Source of the DNA: Rhineura floridana
Taxonomy: Eukaryota; Chordata; Lepidosauria; Squamata; Rhineuridae
Assembly (NCBI RefSeq): GCF_030035675.1
Contig: NC_084489.1
Location: 71,205,365-71,269,364, forward strand
Direction: 5' to 3'
Length of the DNA: 64,000 nt
The position numbers and the translations under genes are program-made. Of this stretch, positions 55,502 through 64,000 are shown piece after piece. The notes under the pieces are model-generated. The model worked only from the letters and a program-made list of their open reading frames with translations. It did not search any database and was not told the origin of the DNA. The first letter of the stretch is position 1. Each line of letters begins with the position of its first letter.

Positions 55502-55634
55502 TCAAAGACATATTTTCCATACTCTGCCCAATTGTTTATCTATAAACACTGTGCATTTTCCCATTTGTTACCTTAATTCAAACTGTAATGATTAAGTTAT
55601 CTCCCTATTTATGTTAGGTATTATATCCTAGATG

Positions 55635-56235
55635 TATCTGATTACTTTGCCACAGTGATCCATGCTCTGGTCACATCCAGACTATCAAAATATATATAGG
55701 GTGTGGACATTCATTAATATCGAAAAAAGAGAGGGGATGTCCCCAGAATGTCAAGGAGGGAAGTTCCAAACTGTATAGATTTGTTTATTTTCTTTAAAAG
55801 AGAAAAAAAATTCTTCTTAAAATACTCAATGCATTTCAGCCTTATAACTAGGCTTTCATCAGGGGATTTATGTTGTTGAAATGCTTTATTCAATAGAGTA
55901 CTTCTCACTTTCACTATGGATGGCTTCAATATCTTTATGACTATATAGAACTTCCCTCCTTGACATTCTGGGGACATCCCCTCTCTTTTTTCCACATCCA
56001 GACTAGACTACTGCAATCAGCTCTTGTGGAGCTGCCTTTGAAAATGATTCAGAAAGTTTAGCTGGATCAAAATGCGGCTGCCAGAGACCTACTGGGGACT
56101 AGGCAGTGTCTACAATACCTTCATTGAGTAGCTGCAATGGTTTCTGGTGTATTTCTGGGCCAAATTTAACTTACTGGTTTTGACCTTTAAAACCCTAAAC
56201 CCCGTACATAGCTTTTTGTTGCACCTCTTGTACGA
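55635..56235 (+). mobile_element. L2 LINE ORF2 fragment split by a 308-bp insertion
   Basis: cagtgatccatgctctggtc before and cagactagactactgcaatc after the insertion encode the L2 VIHALVTSRLDYCN region. It continues to ttactggttttgacctttaa and stops without a 3' tail. Old, with broken frames. Confidence 0.8.
55685..55992 (-). mobile_element. Unclassified 308-bp insertion with perfect 45-bp inverted arms
   Basis: Flanked by a 13-bp direct repeat CACATCCAGACTA (55,672-55,684 and 55,993-56,005). The arms at 55,722-55,766 and 55,948-55,992 are exact reverse complements (gaaaaaagagaggggatgtc...ggagggaagttc). A further 37 bp (55,685-55,721) lie outside the left arm. On the reverse strand it ends tatatatattttga, so it may be an RNA-copied insertion. 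An 85-codon reverse frame has no recognised domain. Confidence 0.85.
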
Positions 56236-57012
56236 AGGGAAGTCAAAACAGAACTTTAAAATAATGTGAAAGGGCATTTTTAATTTATATTTTAAATAAC
56301 ACACATTTATTTAAATAAATGTCATTAAACATGTACATTAACAGTAAAGAAACTTGGCATTTAAAATTGAACAAAAAGTATCCAGAATTTTGCAAGTTTT
56401 TTTAAAAAAAATATAATCCTGCTCAGCATAAATCCAAAGAACAACACAGAGCTGTTTGGCAAACGGGCTTTCAAACAGCCTATGCTACACTTTGAAGTTC
56501 TGACAATCGGGGCTTCAAAATGCAGCATCCTCTAATGTCATAGTAGCAGCAGATGATTTACAGCCAGGAAAGGTCCTCCATTCCTATAACAGAGTGTCAT
56601 CTGGCCTTATAACGTTGCCTTGGCTGCTTAGTCTCTGCTGCTGCAGATTGCCTAGAAGTCCTCCTTGGGCCTACTATGGCATAGACGTAGAATACCATCA
56701 GCAAACCATCACTGAGTTTCAGCAACTCAATACAGCCACATTCATTACAGAGCTTTTGAGTATAACATTAAGAAAAATCCAGTGTAGTTGATGGGTTCCC
56801 TACCAGAAGAAGATGCACAGCTCTGTAAAAGCTGTGAGGCATCAAGAGGGGACCCAGCAACATAATTTCCTGCTCTGCCAGTCTGTTACTAGTAATTTCA
56901 CAAGGTCTCCTTCATGAGTCATTCGTAGAGCTGAGCTGAAGTTTCTCAGAAAACATTTTTTTTAGAAAATTGCCAAGATTTTTCTTTGTCACACCCCATC
57001 GAAAAAGAAGCC
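56236..57012. other. Unique sequence, nothing recognised
   Basis: About 780 bp without supported gene or repeat. Confidence 0.5.
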
Positions 57013-57013
57013 C

Positions 57014-57096
<83 letters not shown>
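57014..57096. repeat. (GATA)n microsatellite inside a SINE tail
   Basis: About 21 perfect GATA units. Directly to the right is a Sauria-type tail, and cccatag just before the array fits the SINE sequence preceding it. Confidence 0.93.
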
Positions 57097-57097
<1 letters not shown>

Positions 57098-57140
57098 AAG
57101 TCATAATCGACTTGAAGGCACATAACAACAAACCAAACAT
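57097..57140 (+). mobile_element. Sauria/5S-Sauria SINE tail
   Basis: agtcataatcgacttgaagg and cacataacaacaaa match the tail of the 5S-SINE at 47,170-47,206. The head is missing or replaced by the array. Confidence 0.75.
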
Positions 57141-57754
57141 TGCAATTTGTGTACAAAGTAAAAACATATATAAATGCAACCAAGCAGACAAAAATATCAA
57201 ACTAAATCAGAATTATACAATTTAAAACTCAGAGACCATAATCATGGCCCATATTTTAATGGTAATTACTACAAATATTGCAGTGACATAATAATCAGCT
57301 GAAGGCCATTTTGCAGGACTTTATTTGGATATGCTCCACAATTATTCTTCTTTTCTTTTTTGTAGATGCCACTATTTCCCTCCCCTCACAGAGCCCCAGA
57401 ACTGGTGAGAAATGGTGAGCCCCACAGAAATTCATCCTCCCCCTGGAGAAAGTTAGTGACATGGTTTCATTCAATTTTGAGAGGCTATTTGCACACTACT
57501 CTTGTTCTAGGTATCTTTGCCTGCCAGACTTCCATGAATGGACATTAGGACACAAAACATAAGAAACTGTGATAGTGGATCTCTTCTAGATCAAGAGATA
57601 GCATCTGTCTGCTAATTGTAAGAAAAATGCCACTGGTTGATTAGACAAATGGTGAAATGTCCCATTTTACTGGGAAATGTGTCCAGGAGATGACAATTTT
57701 CAAGAAATACGTTTGTGGCCTCTTATTCTTATAAGTGTGCCTCCATAGAGGAAA
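57141..57754. other. Unique sequence, nothing recognised
   Basis: About 600 bp without supported features. Confidence 0.5.
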
Positions 57755-57893
57755 CAGAGTTGGGGAGCCTGTGGCTCTCTGGATGTCATTGGATTCCAAC
57801 TCCCATCAGCCTCACTCAACATGGTCAAATGTCAGGGACTGATGAGAGGTATAGTCCAGCATTCCCCTGAAGGCTACAGGTTCCTCACCCCTG
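57755..57893. mobile_element. hAT-like palindromic repeat, family P2
   Basis: CAGAGTTGGGGAGCCTGTGG at the left and ggttcctcacccctg at the right, core ggattccaactcccatcagc. Flanking 8-mers do not match well. Confidence 0.75.
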
Positions 57894-58756
57894 TGGCAAA
57901 ACATAAGGTCAATCCATTGGAAATTCAGTGTTAGGTTTTAGTGGATGAATTTCATCTGACTATGTCTTGATTACTCTAGTGTGTCAAAATTTACAGAAAA
58001 ATCTCACCTCATTCTGACTTTTTCCTGTAAAAAAAATTAATTATACAGAGAGAGAGAGAGAGAGATGTCCATAAAATGCATGCATATTCAGATTTTGTGA
58101 AACATTTACTTGATAGGACAGCCACCAGAGCTCAGTGTAATAAATTTGACAACTCTTATCCTACAAATTCACTTCGTATAAAAAAGATACATAGTATGAA
58201 AATGTCAACATCTTGGATTGAATATTTTAGCTTTATGGCTGTAACTTCAGCACAACAGAATTCAAGAAGGTCAGTAGTATACCACATGTTTGTTTGCAGA
58301 AGATCATGTGTTGCCATGGAGACACTAAACCCTGTATATAGGGTAATCGTCAAACTGTTGTAAATACAGATTGAATACAATGAGATGTTAGCCTAAAAAT
58401 AAAAATAAAAAAGCATGAGATTAAATGTTTCCTGTAATCAATCTGTCTTTCTGAATCACTGGGTAATACTGTAAATGCATGCTCTCCAATATTAAATGGA
58501 TGGAAATAAATTGTGCTTGATTAATTTTACTAGATATGAAAGAATAGGTCTTCATGGACTATTGCCTACAACAACAACGGAATCTCATTCTCCATTTCAT
58601 TGTTATCCTCTACTTCCTCCAAGGAGATCAAGATTAAAGCCTGGATCTCTTTTTTACACACCTTGGTTTCTGCAGGACTTCTCTGAGTAAGTGTGCCTTA
58701 GAGATTGCACCATTTGGCCCTGTCTACAAAACTACCTTATATCAGTATCATCCCAT
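57894..58756. other. Unique sequence with a short (GA)n
   Basis: (GA)n at 58,048-58,065. A 95-codon frame at 58,076-58,363 has no recognised motif. Confidence 0.5.
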
Positions 58757-58763
58757 TAGATGG

Positions 58764-58959
58764 CAAGGGCAGTAGCTCAGTGGCAGAGTGTCTGCTTTGC
58801 ATGCAGAAGGTCCCAGGTTCAGTCCCCAGCATCTCCAGGTAGGGCTGCGAGAGCGTCCTACCTGAAACCCTGGAGAACCACTACCAGTCAGTGTGGACAA
58901 TACTGGATGGTTCAATGATCTGACTCACTATAAGACCGCTTCCTATGTCCTGTGTTTCC
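58764..58959 (+). mobile_element. tRNA-derived SINE, family A, with TSD
   Basis: A-box cagtagctcagtggcagagt, anticodon-arm-like gctttgcatgcagaagg, B-box ggttcagtcccca, agtcagtgtggacaatactg, end ataagaccgcttcctatgt. Perfect 7-bp TSD TAGATGG (58,757-58,763 and 58,960-58,966). Confidence 0.9.
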
Positions 58960-59029
58960 TAGATGGGTTTCCCCAAAGAAACCCATTGAAGGTGGTTGAG
59001 ATAGCAGTAAATGTTGACATGAAGAAACT

Positions 59030-59128
59030 CGAATATGTTGTACACCGCCCTGGGAGCTGCTAGCTATAGGGCGGTTTAGAAATGCAACTAAATAAATAAA
59101 TAAAATAAATTATGACACACACACACAC
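59030..59128 (+). mobile_element. L2 LINE 3' tail plus (CA)n
   Basis: CACCGCCCTGGGAGCTGCTA...TAGGGCGGTTTAGAAAT hairpin (59,044-59,073) and (AATA)n tail, then CA repeats at 59,116-59,128. Confidence 0.75.
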
Positions 59129-59194
59129 CATAGCCATGCCCCTAAGAAAAGTCCATAGCCACTTCCCCAACGAAAATCCAAAAAGGCAGGCACG

Positions 59195-59690
59195 TTCCGG
59201 GCTCAATTCCTAGTTTTGACCTCTAAAAATCTTATGTGGCTCAGGACTGCAATACCTTAAGACTGCCTCTCCCCATATGAACCTGCCCAGATGCTGTGGT
59301 CTCCATCAGAGGCCCTTCTCCATGTACCCCCATCCAAGGGAGGTGTGCTGCTCCACCATCTGTGGAATGCTCTCCCCAGGGGGGACGTGCCTGGGACCAT
59401 CATCATTACCAATTTTTGGGCACCAGCCTAAGACATTTTATCCACTCAGTCCTTTGGTAACTTAGCTGGCCTCTATGATGGTGCTAACCTTTAGTGGAAT
59501 GGTAGGACTTGTCCTTATTGTTATGTTATTGGATGAGCATTTTAGATATTTTGTATTATATGTGGTTTCTAAGTTGTAATTGTTTTTAAGTTGTAATTGT
59601 TTTTAACTGTTGTATTTTATCTCATTAAGCCGCTCTGAGATTTTCTTGTAAAAAGTGAGTAACAAATGTAACTAATAATAATTTATTTTC
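59195..59690 (+). mobile_element. L2 LINE 3' end
   Basis: cctctaaaaatcttatgtgg, ctctccccatatgaacctgc, atctgtggaatgctctcccc, then a T-rich UTR and gccgctctgagattttcttg, ending taactaataataat. Frames broken. Confidence 0.75.
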
Positions 59691-60430
59691 TTTATTTGTT
59701 GCTTCCCATGAGGCGTCCAGAAATGATTTACAATATAACAACATACTATAAACATTTACATATATAAAACCAGTTAAAACAATTGCATATTGTTAAAGCA
59801 ATTATAAATATAAAAACAGTTTTAAACAATAACAATAAAATCAATTCAAATCCAAGACAGATGCCAACTGGGATAAAGATTTTAGAAAGCTTGTTAAAAG
59901 TGGAACATCTTTAGCACGTGCCAAAAAGACAACAGAGAAGGTGCCTGTCTGATATGCAGTGGGAGGGGGGTCCAAAGGGTAGGTGCCATCACACTAAAGA
60001 CCCAGTTACAACATCATGAGGAATGGACCTCCCGCTAGAACAATATCTGCAGGATGCCCCCTCCTACAGAACAATATTTAAGGGCTGAAGCAATCTCTTA
60101 GTTATCCTGTTCCCAAGCTGTATAGCACTTCATACACAGGTATCAGCACCTTGAACCTAGCCCAGTAGTTAATCAGCAGCCAGTGCAATCCTTTCAGCAG
60201 GGGCATAATGTGATGGTGATATTCTGCCCCAGTGAACAGTTAAACCACTACATTTTGCACTAGCTGCAGCTTCCGGGTCAGTCTCAAAGGCAGCCCCGCA
60301 TTGCAGTTATCCATTCTGGAGATTACCAGCACATGGATGACAGTGGTTAGCCTATCTCAACCCGTGAATGGCCATAGCTGTTTTCCTACTCCTATTACTA
60401 AAAATAATAATAGCCAGGCAAATAGCACTC
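59691..60430 (-). mobile_element. L2 LINE 3' half, reverse strand (old)
   Basis: Tail ttattttctttatttgttgc, A-rich UTR, then ggtatcagcaccttgaacct, ttgcactagctgcagcttcc and cagttatccattctggagat, the complement of L2 C-terminal codons. Abuts the preceding L2 tail to tail. Many frame breaks. Confidence 0.8.
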
Positions 60431-60678
60431 GAGGAGAATATAGAGCAGAGCCAGTGAGGGCTGTGGGGAGACTCCCAAAGGTCAGATAAAGACTCAGATA
60501 ATCTCACTCCTATAATTTTCAACATTATATTTGTTATTTGTTTCCATTTATTGCCTTCCCAGCATGACAGCTCCTTCCTGGGAGTCAGGTTCTGATCCCT
60601 TCTGGTTCCTCCTTTGCCAAGGAGGAGATTGCTGCATGTTACAGAGCCATGAAACAGAAGAATTAATGTGAAGACTGC

Positions 60679-61041
60679 TAGGGATGGGATCCATTGGCCA
60701 GTCCCAATTTGAAAGGATTCCATCGACCTAACAGGCTGGTAGTTGAGTTTGTTGTTTGTCTGCTACCTGCTGCTTTTATCGATCCATTTTTTCCCTTGCA
60801 AAAAATAATTGATATTAATATTGATATTTTGAAAGGAACTATTGATAAATGAATGACACATTGATAAAATTATCATTCTTAACATTGATATTTTAGAGGT
60901 GGATTTTTAAAAAAAAAATGTTTACAAAAATAACCATGGAAAATTGCCACATAAAAATCTGATCTGCAGCAATAGAGAATGAGCAAATTAATGGAAATTT
61001 GGTACCAAGTCTGAACTGGGCAGAATTCTAGCACATCCCTA
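60679..61041. mobile_element. AT-rich hAT-like element, second type
   Basis: Ends TAGGGATGGGATCC and agcacatcccta are inverted as in AT1, but the interior (repeated ttgatattaatattgatatt) differs. No matching 8-mer flanks. Probably a related nonautonomous family. Confidence 0.5.
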
Positions 61042-61330
61042 ACTTGCACTAGCCATTATGACAGCAGGTAGAAAAGTCATCTCATGGATGTAGGGATGGG
61101 GGAGCAATTCAGTCCAGTTCACATTTTAATGTGAATCTACCTAATCCAGATGTCCCAAAACAATACACAAAATGAAATGCAGAGGCCTATGAAAATTTGC
61201 ACTTCTCTGAATTTTGCAATGCAGTTCTCCAACCAAATAATGTGTGCATAAAAATTCATATTTTAGTTAAAATAACATACAAAGCTGCATAATACTAGGG
61301 GAAATTGCTTGTAAAATATGGAGGCAAAAG

Positions 61331-61726
61331 GTGTTAAATTGCACAAAAGCCACCAAGTCTTCTGGCACAGAGTGGGGCCCTCTCTGTGTGAGGCACAACG
61401 GGGAAGTGAGTGAGGTGCCCCAGGTGAGAGACGGGATGGGAATTGCTGCTAAGACTATTTGGTTGCTCAGTCAGTTGAATGTCCTTGTTTTCTTTACTCA
61501 GGTATTTAGTTGAATTGGAAATGTTTAACTGTTGTTCTCATGGCATTGTTTGCTTTCTGATGGGGCTTGTTCGCCATTTTTAGACCCTTTTTTAATAGAT
61601 TTTGTATTTTTTGTATATTGTTATATTTTTATTATCATTATATTTCATTGTTCCAAACTCTAAGAATGCAAATATGTAACAAAGAGTGGGTTATAAATAC
61701 TTCAAATAAATAAATAAAAATATATT
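61331..61726 (+). mobile_element. LINE-type 3' end inserted in AT1, with 9-bp TSD
   Basis: About 396 bp ending aaagagtgggttataaatac and AAATAAATAAATAAAAATAT, typical of an L2-like 3' UTR. AGGCAAAAG flanks it on both sides (61,322-61,330 and 61,727-61,735). The 5' about 100 bp (aagccaccaagtcttctggc) are not recognised. Confidence 0.75.
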
Positions 61727-61810
61727 AGGCAAAAGTCCATACAAAAATATATATATTGAAATGCACACTGACAAATTCTCATGAGGAATTTTTAAAACAT
61801 ACATGCACAG

Positions 61811-61827
61811 AGAGAGAGGGAGGGAGG

Positions 61828-61866
<39 letters not shown>
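61811..61866. repeat. (GA)n/(GGGA)n microsatellite
   Basis: GAGAGAGGGAGGGAGGGAGG followed by about 16 GA units inside the AT1 copy. Translates as Arg-Glu repeats and is not a gene. Confidence 0.9.
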
Positions 61867-61868
<2 letters not shown>

Positions 61869-61988
61869 GTGGCAAACTGAATTTAAGATTGAAAAAAATA
61901 TGAAACAGAGAGAAACCGAAATTGACCGATTCAGCCATCCGTACATGGATGCCACCTTACTTCTGGTTTCCTCTGAGTGATCAAAGTA

Positions 61989-62308
61989 AGGCTCCATCTG
62001 CACTAAACATTTAAAGCAGTATCATACAACTTTAAACAGTTATGGTTTCCTCCAAAGAATCCTGGGAACTGTAGTTTGTTAAGAGTGCCAAGAGGTGTAA
62101 GGAGACCTCTTTTCCCCTCACAGAACTACAATTCCTAGAGTCCCCTGGGAAGAGGGATTGACTGTGAAACCACTCTGGGAATTGTAGCTCTGTGAGAGGA
62201 ATAGGGGGTCTCCTAACAACACATAGCACCTTTTATACACTCCCGTTCCCATGATTCTTTGGGGGAAACGCATGATTGTTTGAAATGGCAGGATAGCGCA
62301 GATGGCAG
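61989..62308. mobile_element. Palindromic DNA-transposon relic, family E
   Basis: Inner arms ttcctccaaagaatcctggg (62,047) and the complement of cccatgattctttgggggaa (62,248), with a second pair around actgtagtttgttaagagtg and ggaattgtagctctgtgaga. Related to 24,066-24,349. Confidence 0.7.
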
Positions 62309-63590
62309 CTAACATGTAGGGCAGCCCTGATATGTTTAATTCCTTGGACAAGTGGTGGTGAACCAGTAGGCGATGAATTGCAATCTCATCATTTGTCTGT
62401 GACACTGCAGAATATCTACAAAATGGTCTCCATGATGCAAAGATTCTCCAGTGGTGTTCATTGCCACAAGCGTTTGTCTGAACCCACCCATATTCATTTC
62501 TTGCAGATTCAAAATCAACCAAAGACTGTCAAGTTCATTTTAACTAAAACAGGGTTGGGTGAGGAAGGAGGAGGAGGCACCTCAATGGTTTCATTTTTGG
62601 ACCTTTCACTATGTAGAAATATTGACAAAAGTCCAAAGAAAGAAAAAGGGACAAAAACAGAGAAAGAAGAACAATTGCTATGAGAGACTAGGGACTGACT
62701 TTAATGAGGGGAGACAGGACTAAATATGCATAATTTGGCTAAGCTGCTCAGAGGAGATATTATACAAAGCAGCAAATAGCTGAAGGACATAAGCCACAGA
62801 GGAGAAGAAAGGATTATTTCATCTGGCATTTGTGGGATGTAACTCAGAATGATGGGAGGATATAAAGATGGGAGATCTGTGATCTGAATAGCAGTAATAA
62901 CTAGTCTATTAGGCAGTAAGAATTTCCCAAGGGAGGCAGAAATTTCATTGCCTCAGACATCTAAATTCAGATAGACTAATCTCACCACCAGAAAATATAT
63001 TCTTAAGGGAAACTCTCATAAGAGACAAGAAGAGATGTTCCACGACCAAAGCATTTTGTTCCAAGTTTTTTTTAAAAAAAATGAATCAATTGCTTTCTTA
63101 AGAAGGAAGCCATTCTTAAATATCTACAAGAAGTGAGAAGGTGCAACTATTTCCCAATGTTTTATTCACATATCTATGTACCTTGTTCATTGTGTGTGCA
63201 TGTGTGTATTAATACATTGTGCAAAGAGTAATATAACATGTTTCTGCCAACGCACATGAGGCAGTTCATAGTTTAAAATACAATTTAACTGATATGTTAC
63301 AAAAGGCAAAGGGAGGGAAGAGGAAAATTGAGGTACCATGATGGCTGAATGAGATGGTGGTTTAATATAAACACACACATGAATGAGAGAAGGATATGAA
63401 GAGATGTTCATGTGAGCTGACTCATGAATGTGCATAAACATTGGTGAGTACACATTCTGAACAATCACATGAACCTGTGGAGAGTTTGCAATAACTGATA
63501 GTGTAGATGGAAGATTTCACTCTTCCCTTAGTCAGTAGGGATGACTGCCAATGGATATCAGAAAATGTGAACAGACGGCAGACATTTCAT
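62309..63590. other. Unique sequence, nothing recognised
   Basis: About 1.3 kb. Short open frames only, no repeat ends or RNA genes supported. Confidence 0.5.
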
Positions 63591-64000
63591 ACTGTTGCGC
63601 ACCTCCCTCAATCTCCAAGCGGTGAGATTTCAGGGGTCCCTGCGCTCCTCCAGGGTTTGGTTTCCTTTGGGAAGAAGGTCAGCAGAGACTGCGGTGTCTT
63701 TATGAAATATGGTTTATTTATTTACACACATTCCAACCTGAGCTCAAGGATGGAGGGGGTTCAATGCACCAGCAGGCCAATACTCAGCTCTTCCATCTGG
63801 GTTGCAGGAGGCACCCCAAAGGCCATGGTGCAGAGAGCCAGTCTCTCTCTGCCTTCCAGTTCCCAGCAATTCTCTTGACACACTCAAAACTACAAGCACA
63901 ACTTCTGCTAGCTGCCAGGAGTGGGGGGGAGGCTCTCCTGCAGAGTTTAAATGACAAAAGGGGTCTTCCTGGCCCATTCTGCGTTGCTGGGCAACTGATA
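63591..64000. other. GC-richer repeat-like segment reaching the window end
   Basis: Composition changes abruptly at about 63,590 (tgttgcgcacctccctcaat) and continues to the edge. tggtttatttatttacacac near 63,710 resembles a reversed polyadenylation signal. It may be an interspersed repeat cut by the window edge. Family not assigned. Confidence 0.3.

Larger units (their letters stand above)
61091..61943. mobile_element. AT1 hAT-like element with perfect 8-bp TSD
   Basis: TAGGGATGGGGGAGCAATTC at the left and attcagccatccgta at the right. Flanked by CATGGATG at 61,083-61,090 and 61,944-61,951, the best evidence that AT1 is a hAT family. Split by a retroposon (61,331-61,726), and contains an expanded (GA/GGGA)n at 61,811-61,866. 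Confidence 0.92.

Noticed and set aside
58764-58840. tRNA gene at the head of the family A SINE
   Set aside because: A and B boxes are visible, but the cloverleaf is not intact and the head continues into a SINE body. The same holds for the other SINE heads.
62378-62683. Short coding gene candidate at the window's right part
   Set aside because: Lys/Glu-rich 101-codon frame with no motif. Chance open frames of this size are expected in 64 kb.
63591-64000. Terminal repeat of a retrovirus-like element
   Set aside because: Only the composition change and a reversed polyadenylation-like signal support it, and the segment is cut by the window edge; not enough to call.

Overview
The window looks like repeat-dense intergenic or intronic DNA from a squamate reptile, most likely a lizard. 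The clues are a 5S-rRNA-headed SINE and several tRNA-headed SINEs carrying a Bov-B-like tail (the Sauria SINE architecture), two lineages of CR1, many L2 copies, and long GATA tetranucleotide arrays. I found no convincing host protein gene, functional tRNA or rRNA gene, CRISPR array or operon. Long open frames are either LINE ORF2 remnants or translated microsatellites. Family names come from recognised sequence signatures, not database searches.

Layout. 1-9,600: L2 3' ends on both strands, a CR1 tail, a GATA array grown from an L2 tail, an AT-rich hAT-like element split by an L2, a palindromic hAT-like element and a tRNA-SINE. 9,600-14,050: hAT-like elements, a CR1 piece inside one of them, microsatellites. 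14,055-16,750: an old CR1 that still shows its ORF1 and its endonuclease region. 16,750-18,550: L2 tail, SINEs, (CTAT)n/(CTGT)n, a G-rich block and a SINE-in-CR1 nest. 18,560-19,575: repeat-free, with a duplicated TAATTA module. 19,577-20,853: a fairly young L2. 20,854-37,100: mostly unique DNA with scattered DNA-transposon relics, SINEs and CR1/L2 ends. 37,120-43,505: a five-layer nest, CR1 > hAT-like element > zinc-finger LINE > younger CR1 > L2. The innermost L2 has an uninterrupted 613-codon frame. 43,505-47,215: SINEs, L2 tails and a 5S-SINE with a perfect target-site duplication. 48,150-49,290: old L2 ends. 50,280-53,770: a 5'-truncated CR1 into whose tail about 1.25 kb of the 43-kb region has been copied at about 99.8% identity. 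54,000-62,310: more hAT-like elements, SINEs, an L2 carrying an unusual palindromic insertion, and L2 ends. 62,310-64,000: mostly unique.

How the parts relate: the autonomous contributors visible are CR1 (two lineages), L2 (several 3'-end types) and a third LINE with a C-terminal zinc finger. The SINEs borrow 3' tails from L2 or from Bov-B, but no Bov-B body is present here. The many short palindromic elements have TIRs and 8-bp duplications typical of hAT transposons. No new functional system was found. The most notable structures are the nest, the template-switch-like duplication, and the 308-bp insertion with perfect 45-bp inverted arms.
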